Shown here one piece after another: positions 8,384-15,209 of a stretch of DNA of 17,813 nucleotides (positions within the stretch are counted from its first letter, which is position 1; each line of letters begins with the position of its first letter). This DNA is from JAHIYU01 sp964476155 (GTDB lineage: Bacteria; Krumholzibacteriota; Krumholzibacteriia; LZORAL124-64-63). The position numbers and the translations under genes were made by a program. Location: NCBI GenBank assembly GCA_964476155.1, contig CAYYYS010000052.1, positions 1 to 17,813 on the forward strand, in the 5' to 3' direction. The notes under the pieces are model-generated. The model saw only the letters and a list, made by a program, of their open reading frames with translations, did not search any database and was not told the origin of the DNA.

Positions 8384-9171
8384 AGATCGACCTCGAGTTC
8401 GACGTTGGGCTGGATATGCCAGCGCTTGTCAATCTCAACATCAACCGGGACTCCGGGTTGAAGCGGAACCGCTCGCGGCCGTTTTGTACGCAACCACCCG
8501 TGTAACAGTTCAGCCAGATCCATCGATCCGACCTCTTCCAGCAGGTAGCCGAGACGCTGCACATCGGGCAGTCGCATGAGGTCCGCGGTTGCGACAAGAG
8601 TCCGTGCGTCCAGACCCTCCGACAACTCGGCGAGTACCGTCGTCGCGTTGCTCAGATGGCCCACGGCGGAAGGATAGCGTACCAGGTCGAAAGCCGTGGT
8701 TTCCGGAGTAGCGACACGCATCGTGCCCGTCTCGGTCTGAACGACCGTCACCGGCATTCGATCGAGTCGGCTGCTTATGGAGAAGCGGATGAACACCTTC
8801 CCGGACCGGACCTCGCGAGTCGGCCTGTCGGTCATGACCTGAAAGACCATCGGCTGCTGATGTGCCGCCCCATGGATCGCCGCCGCCGTCAGGAGTCCTA
8901 CATAATAGGGCTGGCCCATGTATCGCATCAGATCGTCGATGAACCAGTTGGCTGGAGGTGACCCCGTAACACGGTACTCGGGTGGCACGATGACAAAAAA
9001 CCCGCGCCGGGGTGACGTGAGCTGCTCTCGCTGCCGCATCCGACGCAGGGCGATCATGGTCGCAGCTTCCGTACATCCGGTGCCGACTTCCGCTTCCTGG
9101 CGTGTAAAGACGTAGCGTCCTTGGGATTGGAGCTGCTCCACCCACTTGGACACGCTGAGGCTCATGGTCAT
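8380..9171 (-). CDS. abiEi: AbiEi-family antitoxin / transcriptional repressor (type IV toxin-antitoxin)
   Basis: Antitoxin and autorepressor of the AbiE pair, 263 residues from the chosen start. An N-terminal winged-helix region covers about residues 8-65 and ends in the family-typical RRGFFVIVPPEY. The C-terminal antitoxin domain follows: YYVGLLTAAAIHGAAHQQP (89-107), then VATPETTAFDLVRYP. In characterised systems the N-terminal domain binds inverted repeats in its own promoter while the C-terminal domain is needed for antitoxicity. The ATG at 9171 was chosen because AGGAG sits eight bases upstream. The frame continues open to 9273, but that extension runs through the AT-rich promoter and is rejected. 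It precedes and overlaps the toxin gene, the usual AbiE order. Confidence 0.93.
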   Translation of the reverse strand: MTMSLSVSKWVEQLQSQGRYVFTRQEAEVGTGCTEAATMIALRRMRQREQLTSPRRGFFVIVPPEYRVTGSPPANWFIDDLMRYMGQPYYVGLLTAAAIHGAAHQQPMVFQVMTDRPTREVRSGKVFIRFSISSRLDRMPVTVVQTETGTMRVATPETTAFDLVRYPSAVGHLSNATTVLAELSEGLDARTLVATADLMRLPDVQRLGYLLEEVGSMDLAELLHGWLRTKRPRAVPLQPGVPVDVEIDKRWHIQPNVELEVDL

Positions 9172-9222
9172 TTGATGCTCTCCTGAATGCGGGTTGTGTG
9201 ATTTGCTTGCATAACTAAACAC

Positions 9223-9269
9223 ATTATATACACTATTGCAATTATATTGCGCATTGATTGCCGCAATAT
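9223..9269 (-). promoter_or_regulatory. abiE promoter with candidate AbiEi operator
   Basis: On the minus strand a consensus TATAAT (9228-9223) would start transcription about 45 nt before the abiEi ATG; no good -35 was found. Just upstream, ATATTGCG (9244-9251) and CGCAATAT (9262-9269) form a perfect 8-bp inverted repeat with a 10-bp spacer, and a second palindrome, ATTGCAAT, occupies 9235-9242. Shared TTGC cores suggest related half-sites, as expected for the paired inverted repeats bound by AbiEi repressors. Confidence 0.6.
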
Positions 9270-9288
9270 TCACAATGCCGTTAGACCG

Positions 9289-10452
9289 TCAGATCTCGGT
9301 CCCAACCCGCAGCAGATCCAGATACAGCCCATAAGCATACGTCCTGTCCCGCTTCCGCCCGCTCGTCTCCGCCAGGATTCCCGCTTCGCACAGGGACTCG
9401 ACGGCCTTGGCCGCCGTCGGCTTCGTCGTTTCGCACAACCTGACGACCGTCTTCACCGTCACGATCGGATGTCGCGGCAGATGCTCGAACAACCGGGCTC
9501 CCACGACGGTCGCCCGCTCCGACTCGAGATACCGCACGCGGTCCTTCTCAACCAGTTCGAACAACGCGCCGATCAGCGACACCGCCTCGTCCGCCACGAC
9601 CGCGACACCTTCAAAGAAGTACGCCAGCCATCCTTCCCAATCCCCCCGGGTCCGCACGGCTTCCAGCCGGTCGTAGTATTCGGCCCGGTGCATCTTGAAG
9701 AAGTGGCTCAGGTAGAGCAGAGGCTCGGTCATCAGCCCCCAGTCCTCCAGGCAGAGCGCGATCAGCAGCCGGCCGACACGACCGTTGCCGTCCAGGTAGG
9801 GATGGATGGTCTCGAACTGGACATGGACGAGACCGGCGCGGACCAACGGCGGCAAGGCCGTCTCTTCGTGGAGGAAGCGCTCCAGGTCGGTCAGTAGATC
9901 CGGTATGCGATTCGGCGGTGGCGGGACAAAGCGGGCCGTGCCGGGGCGGGTGCCGCCGATCCAGTTCTGGGACTTGCGGATCCGACCCGGGCTTTTGTTC
10001 TGTCCTCGCGCGCCCGACAGCAGGCGGCGGTGGACGCCGTTCAGCAGACGTACTGACAGGGGCAGCCCTTTCGGGCGCTGTAGTTGTTCACGCGCGTAGT
10101 TCAGGGCGTCGAGATAGTTGCAGATCTCCTCGACGTCTTCGGATGACGCGTTGGTCGGCGCATCGACTTCAGCCGTCAGCAGATCGGTCAGCGAGGCCTG
10201 GGTGCCCTCGATCTGGGAGCTGACGACGGCTTCCTTGCGGACGAACGAATACACGAACCAATCGAGCGATGGAACCATACGACCGGCGGCCTTGAGGCGT
10301 GTTAGGGCGGATTCGGCGATCTTGAGCCGTTCGGCGAAATTACCGGCGATCTTCAGCGTTGGGTTTTCGGGGGGCAGGCCATGGGGAACGAAAGCCAGGA
10401 CGGTCTCGCCGGCGGTGCTGGTCGATTCGTAGGTTCCGGTTGTGCGGGGCAT
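9289..10452 (-). CDS. fic: Fic-family protein, class II (putative AMP-transferase)
   Basis: Fic-domain enzyme, 387 residues, expected to transfer AMP from ATP to hydroxyl groups of target proteins. The core motif is complete: HPYLDGNGRVGR (217-228), with catalytic His217, the acidic Mg-binding Asp221 and both Arg residues. The upstream flap reads WIGGTRPGTARFVPPPP (164-180), usual for this subfamily. An autoinhibitory motif SSQIEG (78-83) lies N-terminal to the Fic core, making this class II, with the Glu that blocks productive ATP binding intact. The C-terminus (about 320-387) is a winged-helix-like segment. The ATG at 10452 has AAAGGA six bases upstream, inside a hairpin. It lies directly upstream of the AbiE pair on the same strand with its own leader, so it is probably a separate unit in a defence or stress-type cluster. 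Its target is unknown. Confidence 0.96.
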   Translation of the reverse strand: MPRTTGTYESTSTAGETVLAFVPHGLPPENPTLKIAGNFAERLKIAESALTRLKAAGRMVPSLDWFVYSFVRKEAVVSSQIEGTQASLTDLLTAEVDAPTNASSEDVEEICNYLDALNYAREQLQRPKGLPLSVRLLNGVHRRLLSGARGQNKSPGRIRKSQNWIGGTRPGTARFVPPPPNRIPDLLTDLERFLHEETALPPLVRAGLVHVQFETIHPYLDGNGRVGRLLIALCLEDWGLMTEPLLYLSHFFKMHRAEYYDRLEAVRTRGDWEGWLAYFFEGVAVVADEAVSLIGALFELVEKDRVRYLESERATVVGARLFEHLPRHPIVTVKTVVRLCETTKPTAAKAVESLCEAGILAETSGRKRDRTYAYGLYLDLLRVGTEI

Positions 10453-10458
10453 GACGGG

Positions 10459-10477
10459 TCCTTTCCTTGGGAAAGGA
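10459..10477 (-). promoter_or_regulatory. Perfect hairpin containing the fic ribosome-binding site
   Basis: TCCTTTCC (10459-10466) and GGAAAGGA (10470-10477) form an 8-bp perfect inverted repeat around a 3-nt loop. On the minus strand the 3' arm is the Shine-Dalgarno (GGAAAGGA, six bases before the ATG), so folding of the mRNA would hide it. It could instead be a DNA operator. Confidence 0.6.
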
Positions 10478-10502
10478 TCATTGCATAAGTCGTGCCATTA
10501 GT

Positions 10503-10514
10503 AAAGATATCTTT
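10503..10514. promoter_or_regulatory. 12-bp palindrome in the fic upstream region
   Basis: AAAGATATCTTT is a perfect 12-bp palindrome about 50 bp upstream of the fic start, in a 105-bp AT-rich gap. The word TAGTAAAG occurs twice nearby (10499-10506 and 10530-10537). It is a candidate regulator site; no convincing -10/-35 pair was found. Confidence 0.4.
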
Positions 10515-10557
10515 CTTAATGAAGCTTGCTAGTAAAGCGGGGAGTATAGAAGACGAC

Positions 10558-11298
10558 TTACACCCGCCGCCGCACCAAAGCCAACCCCAACAACGCCAAC
10601 CCACCAACCCCAACCCCATAAACCCACTGCCGCGCCCACTGCACCCGATGCCGCGCAGCATCCCAAACCGACCCACCCTCAAAAGCCACACTGGTCCGCC
10701 CAGGCGGCAACAGATCGGCCGGCTGAGTCGACAGGAGGGCCCGGTAACCCGTACCATCCTCAAGGGTGATGTCATCAGGCAAATCAAGCTGAGGATCGGT
10801 AGACTGCCCGGTCCAGGCAAAGGCGCCGTCACGATCGGTGATACGCACCTCATAGCTCGTGGCGCCAGGCACCTCGGTCCAGCTCAGACGGCAACCGTCA
10901 GTCGTAACGACTTCGCCTTCCACCGGACTCGTGAACCGGGTCTCGCTGTCACCACGGATAGCGATATCCATATTGATTGGGCGCGGCGGCAGGAATAGGG
11001 CTCCGGCCAAAGACGCCGCTAAAGCCAAAGCCGCTGCATAACCTGCCACGCGCGCCACACCGGAAGCCGCAGGTGCGGCGGGGGCTGCCGCATCCGTTTC
11101 AATGTCCCCATCGCGTACCAATTGTCTGGCGTGTACGTCGAGGTCCCGACCCATCCGGCAGGCGTGACAGATCGACACGTGCGCCTGCAGCTTGCGCCGC
11201 AGGTCCGCGTCGAGGGCGGGACTGTCCAGTTGCCAGATTTCGGCGCCGACGGCGGGGTCGACGCATTGGTAGGAGGTGTCGGCGTTTTCCGTCTTCAT
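10558..11298 (-). CDS. Zinc-finger anti-sigma factor with extracytoplasmic Fn3-like domain
   Basis: Probable membrane-bound partner and inhibitor of the ECF sigma factor encoded 31 bp upstream. It has 246 residues. The N-terminal cytoplasmic part carries the ZAS pattern His40-x3-Cys44-x2-Cys47 (HVSICHAC). A linker rich in Ala/Pro leads to a membrane segment at about 83-104. Residues 125-208 look like a fibronectin III/Ig-type sandwich (GCRLSWTEVPGATSYEVRI is characteristic), which would lie outside the membrane and could be the sensor. A second membrane segment (about 226-243) ends in RRR. The two-pass layout with an enclosed beta domain is not the standard single-pass anti-sigma plan. The start has GGGAG about eight bases upstream. 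The assignment rests on the zinc-finger pattern plus neighbourhood. Confidence 0.85.
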   Translation of the reverse strand: MKTENADTSYQCVDPAVGAEIWQLDSPALDADLRRKLQAHVSICHACRMGRDLDVHARQLVRDGDIETDAAAPAAPAASGVARVAGYAAALALAASLAGALFLPPRPINMDIAIRGDSETRFTSPVEGEVVTTDGCRLSWTEVPGATSYEVRITDRDGAFAWTGQSTDPQLDLPDDITLEDGTGYRALLSTQPADLLPPGRTSVAFEGGSVWDAARHRVQWARQWVYGVGVGGLALLGLALVRRRV

Positions 11299-11329
11299 GC
11301 CTTTGCTCCCGGGACCGTGAAAGGGGTCA

Positions 11330-11923
11330 TCATTTCGGCTTCCTGGTGTACCGACCGCCGAAACGCCGCCGATTGAAGAACTTTGTTATCTTCGCGAAGC
11401 AGATGTTTTTGCGGTGGTAGATGCCCTGCACCGAAGCGAGTCCCAGATCGCGTCGCAGGTCTTCGATGGTGCGTTCTTCGAGGTAGACCTCGCCCAGCAA
11501 CCAGCGGCAGTCGGGGTCGAGAGCCGCGAAGGCTTCGGCCAACAGGTCGTGGGTTTCCTTGGCGTCCAGCAGATCCAGCGGACTGTCGCCGGCGCACGAG
11601 ATGCGGCCGGACAAGTCGTCGATGTCCTCGCTGTGGCGCAGCCGCCGCCAGTGATAGAGGTTGCGGCAGCGGTTCAGGGCGGTGGTCACCGCGAAGGCTT
11701 CGGGGTTGTCGGGGCAGTCGGCGGCGGTGCGCAGATATTCCAGCATGGCCAGCAACGCGTCCTGGACCATGTCGTCCCGGTCGGCGTCCTGGGGTTTGAG
11801 AAAACCGTACACGGCTTGACGAACGGCGGAGTCCAGGGTTGTGCAAACCCTGTCCCCGGCCGCGTCGTCACCCGCGATATAGGCTGCGATCTCTCGCTTT
11901 AAAGCCGTGCGGTCCAGTGTCAT
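11330..11923 (-). CDS. ECF-type RNA polymerase sigma factor
   Basis: Sigma-70-family extracytoplasmic-function sigma factor, 197 residues, the usual length. Region 2 spans about residues 33-95 (VRQAVYGFLKPQDADRDDMV, then QDALLAMLEYL and NRCRNLYHWRRLR). Region 4 spans about 132-182 (ALDPDCRWLLGEVYLEERTI, then a helix-turn-helix with SVQGIYHRKN). The C-terminus is basic. The ATG at 11923 is 11 bp downstream of the peroxidase stop, with a GAGAG-type ribosome site inside that gap. The adjacent anti-sigma gene downstream is the expected regulator. Its promoter target cannot be read directly; the shared unit with a peroxidase suggests an oxidative or redox signal. Confidence 0.92.
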   Translation of the reverse strand: MTLDRTALKREIAAYIAGDDAAGDRVCTTLDSAVRQAVYGFLKPQDADRDDMVQDALLAMLEYLRTAADCPDNPEAFAVTTALNRCRNLYHWRRLRHSEDIDDLSGRISCAGDSPLDLLDAKETHDLLAEAFAALDPDCRWLLGEVYLEERTIEDLRRDLGLASVQGIYHRKNICFAKITKFFNRRRFGGRYTRKPK

Positions 11924-11934
11924 GCTCTCGCCAT

Positions 11935-12957
11935 CTACTGCGGCATCTCCGGCTCCACGATGTAATCGGTCGGCAGATTGCCGGTCAGCGCCGTCATGAA
12001 GACGACGATGTCGGCGGTCTCTTCGGGGGTCAGGGGCGCGTCGAGCTGATACTCGACCATGATGCCCACGACCTCTTCAAGGGTCTTGATCGATCCGTCG
12101 TGCAGATAGGGACCGGTCTCGGCGATGTTACGCAGGCTCGGCACCTTGAAGAAGAACTTCTCGGCCTCGTTGCCCGTCACCGCGAAGCGGCCCTCGTCCT
12201 CGGTGGGATAGGGCTTCTTGACGCCCACCTTCTGGTAGATGCTGCCGCCCAGGTTCGGTCCCATGTGACAGGTAGTGCAGCCGACCTCCATAAACTTCTC
12301 AAGACCGCGGCGCTCCTGCTTGTTCAAGGCGCTGCCGTCGCCGATCAGCCAGCGGTCCCATTTGCCACGGGTGACCAGCTTGCGCTCGAAGACGCCGATG
12401 GCCTTGGCGATGTTGTCGAAGGTGATGGGATCATCATCGTCGGGAAACGCCGCCGCAAAGAGTGGCGCGTAGCCGGGAATGCCCTTGATGACCGCTTCGA
12501 CCGCGGCGGCGTCGGCCATGCCGTGCTCCACCGGGTTGAGGATCGGGCCCTTGGCCTGGGCCTCGACGGTGGGCTCGCGGCCGTCCCAGAACTGGGCGAT
12601 GTGCATCGCCGCGTTGTAGACGGTCGGGCTGTTGCGGGTGCCCAGGGAGCCATCGTGGCCCGGAGACGTGGGTTCGCCGTCGACGCCGAACTCATCGAGC
12701 ATGTGGCAACTGTTGCAGGAAATGTCGCCGCTGGCGGACATGCGGTCCTCGTAGTAGAGGATGCGGCCGAGGGCGATCTTCTCGTCGGTGATGGGGTTGT
12801 CGGCCGAGGCCATGACCTTGGGCATGCTGCCGAACATACCCTTGATCTCGGATGTGGGCGGACCGGCGGCGGCCGTGTCGTCGCCGTCGCCGCCGCAACC
12901 GGCCAGGGCCAGGGCGAACAGGACAGGAACGGCCATCAGAACGTATCGCGCCTTCAT
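11935..12957 (-). CDS. ccpA: Di-haem cytochrome c peroxidase, predicted lipoprotein
   Basis: Periplasm-side peroxidase that reduces hydrogen peroxide with electrons from c-type cytochromes, 340 residues. Two c-haem sites are intact: CNSCH (81-85) and CTTCH (227-231). Other family stretches are ALGRILYYEDRMSASGDIS (62-80), SPTVYNAA (110-117), FWDGRE (123-128) and KVPSLRNIAETGPYLHDGS. The N-terminus is a lipoprotein signal with lipobox ALAGC (Cys21) and a Gly/Asp linker, so the enzyme should be tethered rather than soluble as in classical BCCP proteins. The ATG at 12957 was chosen over a start at 13020 because GGGAGGT lies nine bases upstream and the signal peptide begins there. It is first in a tight unit with the sigma and anti-sigma genes. 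Confidence 0.96.
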   Translation of the reverse strand: MKARYVLMAVPVLFALALAGCGGDGDDTAAAGPPTSEIKGMFGSMPKVMASADNPITDEKIALGRILYYEDRMSASGDISCNSCHMLDEFGVDGEPTSPGHDGSLGTRNSPTVYNAAMHIAQFWDGREPTVEAQAKGPILNPVEHGMADAAAVEAVIKGIPGYAPLFAAAFPDDDDPITFDNIAKAIGVFERKLVTRGKWDRWLIGDGSALNKQERRGLEKFMEVGCTTCHMGPNLGGSIYQKVGVKKPYPTEDEGRFAVTGNEAEKFFFKVPSLRNIAETGPYLHDGSIKTLEEVVGIMVEYQLDAPLTPEETADIVVFMTALTGNLPTDYIVEPEMPQ

Positions 12958-13002
12958 GAATGCAGACCTCCCGGCTAGATTCTTCGAAACTGATTGGCTC
13001 TG

Positions 13003-13030
13003 TTTTAACAGTCGTGGCACTTAAAATCAA
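13003..13030 (-). promoter_or_regulatory. Candidate promoter of the peroxidase/sigma/anti-sigma unit
   Basis: On the minus strand TTGATT (13030-13025) and TTAAAA (13008-13003) are 16 bp apart, about 45 bp before the peroxidase ATG. The -10 is overlapped by an imperfect palindrome with arms CTGTT and AACAG (13000-13011), a possible operator. The region is AT-rich against a GC-rich background. Confidence 0.4.
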
Positions 13031-13240
13031 CTACCGCACGAAGACGACCCTGTCGTCGGTGAAAACCCAGTCGGCCGGGTCGGGGTGCTCCCCCTCGAGA
13101 CCATCGATCCACAGGGTATTCTCGTCGGGCATGGTGATGAAGGCGGTCCGCTCCGGCCAGGTAATCACATAGCCGTATGTCAATCCGTCGGGCGTAACGT
13201 CGGCGAAGACGCGGTTCAGCACCCCGCTCGACTGCGGCTA
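13031..13240 (-). pseudogene. C-terminal coding segment separated from the lipoprotein gene by one in-frame TAG
   Basis: After the TAG at 13240-13238 the same frame continues for 68 codons to a TAG at 13033-13031. The segment has strongly GC-rich third positions and a protein-like composition (GLTYGYVITWPERTAFITMP, then ENTLWIDGLEGEHPDPADW). That resembles the C-terminal part of one protein, not a shadow. A GTG at 13222 could start a separate 63-residue protein, but only a weak GAG lies before it. Options are a point-mutated gene, a coupled small ORF, or occasional stop readthrough. No family was recognised. Confidence 0.55.
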
Positions 13241-14008
13241 GAACATGTACACGTTGCTCGGCAGCATGGTGATGGACGTGCCCGTGCAGATCGCCTCCCT
13301 GGACGGGAGCATGTGCGACTGCACCAGCGCCAGGTGCTCGTCTTTCACGGCGCCCTCTTCGAAGTAGTCGAGGAAGTGGAAGGAGTAGCGGTAGTCGTAG
13401 TTGGACCAGCGCAAGGGATTCGCGGCCAGGATCGCCTCGGCGGTGCGGTCATACATGCCGAAGTCGAGGCCGCCCTGGCCGGGGTTGCCGCCGGTAGTGC
13501 CCAGACGAGCGCCGGTCGACACGTCGAGATTCATGTGCTTGACCCAGTTTTGGTAGGTCTCGCCGCCGGTGCTGTACTCGCCGTCGTAGGGCCACTGCGT
13601 GTGGTCGGCGAGGTCGCCGAAGGTGTCGGGGTCGAGATCGGTCACATGACCGAACACGCCGCGCATGTTGTCGCAGAACTCGAAATCCAGTGCGAAGTCA
13701 GTGATGCCCGCATTCACGTGATGGGAGGCGCGGGCCCTGACGATGTTCAAGTCGCCCGGCGCGAAGAGCTGCACGTTGTAGGTCTGCTTGGCGCCGGTTG
13801 GAGCCTTGATATAGAAGCCGCCGTGATCCGAGGGGAAGACATGACCCGGCGGGTTGAGATTGCCGATGGGATCGATGTTCTGGATGGAGTCGGGATGGAT
13901 GGGCGAGATCGTGAACGGGGGTGTGTCCGGGCAGGTGGCGCCGTCATCGGTACTGCAGCCGGACAAGAGCGCGAGGATGACCAATAGCGCCAACAGACTG
14001 GAACGCAT
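13238..14008 (-). CDS. Predicted lipoprotein of unknown function, ending at an in-frame TAG
   Basis: The product has 256 residues with a lipoprotein signal: basic MRSS, Leu-rich core and lipobox LLSGC (Cys18), then an acidic linker. The mature part starts with a conserved-looking stretch IQNIDPIGNLNPPGHVFPSDHGGFYI (split here as IQNIDPIGNLNPPGH and VFPSDHGGFYI). That NPPGH..P(T/S)DH pattern is reminiscent of uncharacterised secreted proteins related to M23-type folds, but the function is not established. Later stretches are rich in aromatics (NYDYRYSFHFLDYFEEGAV). The ATG at 14008 has AAGGG about eight bases upstream; a longer frame to 14074 runs through non-coding hairpin sequence and was rejected. 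Good coding sequence continues in frame after the stop, so this protein may be a truncated form of a 325-residue ancestor. Confidence 0.85.
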   Translation of the reverse strand: MRSSLLALLVILALLSGCSTDDGATCPDTPPFTISPIHPDSIQNIDPIGNLNPPGHVFPSDHGGFYIKAPTGAKQTYNVQLFAPGDLNIVRARASHHVNAGITDFALDFEFCDNMRGVFGHVTDLDPDTFGDLADHTQWPYDGEYSTGGETYQNWVKHMNLDVSTGARLGTTGGNPGQGGLDFGMYDRTAEAILAANPLRWSNYDYRYSFHFLDYFEEGAVKDEHLALVQSHMLPSREAICTGTSITMLPSNVYMF

Positions 14009-14060
14009 GACGTTGCCCTTCGTGTACGCCGAACACGTGTGTGTGCAGCGACATATTATT

Positions 14061-14101
14061 GAGATAGTTGTCACGGCAACTATTGCTGTGACAACTATCT
14101 C
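14061..14101. repeat. Hairpin repeat, copy 1 (14-bp perfect arms)
   Basis: GAGATAGTTGTCAC (14061-14074) and GTGACAACTATCTC (14088-14101) are perfect inverted repeats around a 13-nt loop. Seven T follow at 14103-14109 on the plus strand. The M28 gene ends 15 bp away on the minus strand, but its side of the stem has only a weak AATAATAT tail. The first 23 bases match the minus strand of copy 2 with one mismatch. Confidence 0.85.
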
Positions 14102-14116
14102 GTTTTTTTGCCGCGA

Positions 14117-15103
14117 TCACCGCGCGAGATGCCGCACCGCCGCATAGACCCCCTGCACGACCATGGCCATGCGGTCGTAATCGAGGGTATCCCAGGTGTC
14201 GGTAATTTCGTGGTAGTTGGGATTCCGGTAGAAGGCCGTATCGGTGATCATGACGGCCTCGTACCCGGCGGCCCAGTAGTTGAGGTGGTCGGAAAAGTCG
14301 ATACCCGGAATCGATGCCGGCGCGTTCATGGAGCGCACCGGCAGTTCGGTCGCACACTTCATGGCCTGCTTCACGTTGCGTGTAATCCCGCCCTGACCCA
14401 GTTTGCCGATCACGGCGATATAGTCGCCGCGCGTCGGATAGAAGAGCTTCATGATGCCGACGGGGTATTCCTGGCTATCGGGCGCGTCGTCGAAATAACC
14501 GATCATCTCCAGACAGATCATCGCGCGCAACGGAACACCCTCGGCCGCCAGGGCCTCGGCGTGGCGATGGCTACCCATGTCCGACGTGCGGAATTTGGGC
14601 GGCTCCTCCAGGGTGTACGCCACCAGTTCGATGGTCAGCGGCCAATCGGCCTGGCCGATCAGGCGGGCCAGTTCGATCAGGCCGGCCACGGCGCTGGCGT
14701 TGTCGTCGGCGCCGGGACGTTCGCCGCAAACGTCGTAGTGGGCGCCGACCACCAGGCGTTGCTCGGTGTCGGGTCCGAAGCGGGCGATGACGTTGCGGTA
14801 CTCGGCGCCCTCGACCCGGTAGACCTGTTCGCTCAGGCGGCCGCCGGCGTCGGACAAGTGACCGGCGATCCAGGTGGCCGCCGAGTCGAGGTTGGCGGGA
14901 TGGGTGATGTCGCGGGGAAAAAAGTCGTCGGTGAGAGTCTGAACGAGAGTGAGCAGACGGTCGGGGGCGACATCGGGGGCGTCGTACCTGAAATCGGCGC
15001 CGCCCTTCAGAACCGGCTGGGTAACCAGGAACCAGGTCCCTATCAATACAAGAGCCAGCAAGACCAGCACGGATCTCAATATAATCTTCAAGACACGACG
15101 CAT
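14117..15103 (-). CDS. M28-family zinc aminopeptidase/carboxypeptidase, membrane-anchored
   Basis: Co-catalytic di-zinc exopeptidase of 328 residues. An uncleaved-looking N-terminal anchor (about residues 7-28, LLALVLIGTWFLV) places the catalytic part outside the cytoplasmic membrane. Family marks are VVGAHYDVCGERPGADDNAS (118-137) with ligands His122 and Asp133, LEEPP (165-169) with the catalytic and ligand Glu pair, CLEMIGYFD (197-205), DFSDHLNYW, and YHEITDTWDTLDY with the last ligand His298. All expected ligands are present, so activity is likely; the substrate is unknown. The ATG at 15103 has AGGAGG seven bases upstream. The gene stands alone, flanked on both sides by related hairpin repeats, which suggests it is transcribed as a single-gene unit. 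Confidence 0.95.
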   Translation of the reverse strand: MRRVLKIILRSVLVLLALVLIGTWFLVTQPVLKGGADFRYDAPDVAPDRLLTLVQTLTDDFFPRDITHPANLDSAATWIAGHLSDAGGRLSEQVYRVEGAEYRNVIARFGPDTEQRLVVGAHYDVCGERPGADDNASAVAGLIELARLIGQADWPLTIELVAYTLEEPPKFRTSDMGSHRHAEALAAEGVPLRAMICLEMIGYFDDAPDSQEYPVGIMKLFYPTRGDYIAVIGKLGQGGITRNVKQAMKCATELPVRSMNAPASIPGIDFSDHLNYWAAGYEAVMITDTAFYRNPNYHEITDTWDTLDYDRMAMVVQGVYAAVRHLAR

Positions 15104-15151
15104 ACGACACCTCCTGTGTGCATGCTATCCCGTGTGCCGTCAGAGCTACAC

Positions 15152-15192
15152 AAAAAAGCGAGATAGTTGCCATGACAACTATCTCACTTTTT
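15152..15192 (-). terminator. Bidirectional intrinsic terminator, hairpin repeat copy 2
   Basis: GAGATAGTTG (15160-15169) and CAACTATCTC (15176-15185) form a 10-bp perfect stem with a CCATGA loop. The flanking A-run and T-run (15152-15157 and 15188-15192) extend the pairing past one mismatch. On the minus strand the stem ends in a T-run (15157-15152), 25 bp after the stop of the large secreted-protein gene. Pairing and T-runs on both strands fit bidirectional termination. Confidence 0.8.
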
Positions 15193-15209
15193 CGAGCGCA
15201 AGACCGCGG

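Noticed and set aside
9172..9273. N-terminal extension of AbiEi
   Set aside because: The extension covers the promoter and operator, while a good ribosome site precedes the ATG at 9171.
7551..10511. AAGATAT present near both edges of the abiE/fic cluster as an attachment or target-site repeat
   Set aside because: Only seven AT-rich bases, easily due to chance, and no recombinase is present.
12958..13020. Upstream start for the peroxidase
   Set aside because: It would bury the lipoprotein signal 21 residues inside; GGGAGGT supports the ATG at 12957.
13238..13240. TAG recoded as an amino acid (pyrrolysine-type or reassigned code)
   Set aside because: TAG ends several intact genes here, including the M20D, peroxidase and large secreted-protein genes, so general recoding is unlikely.
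14061..15185. The two hairpin repeats as a CRISPR or inverted-terminal-repeat pair of a transposon
   Set aside because: Only two copies 1.1 kb apart, with an M28 peptidase and no transposase between them and no spacers.
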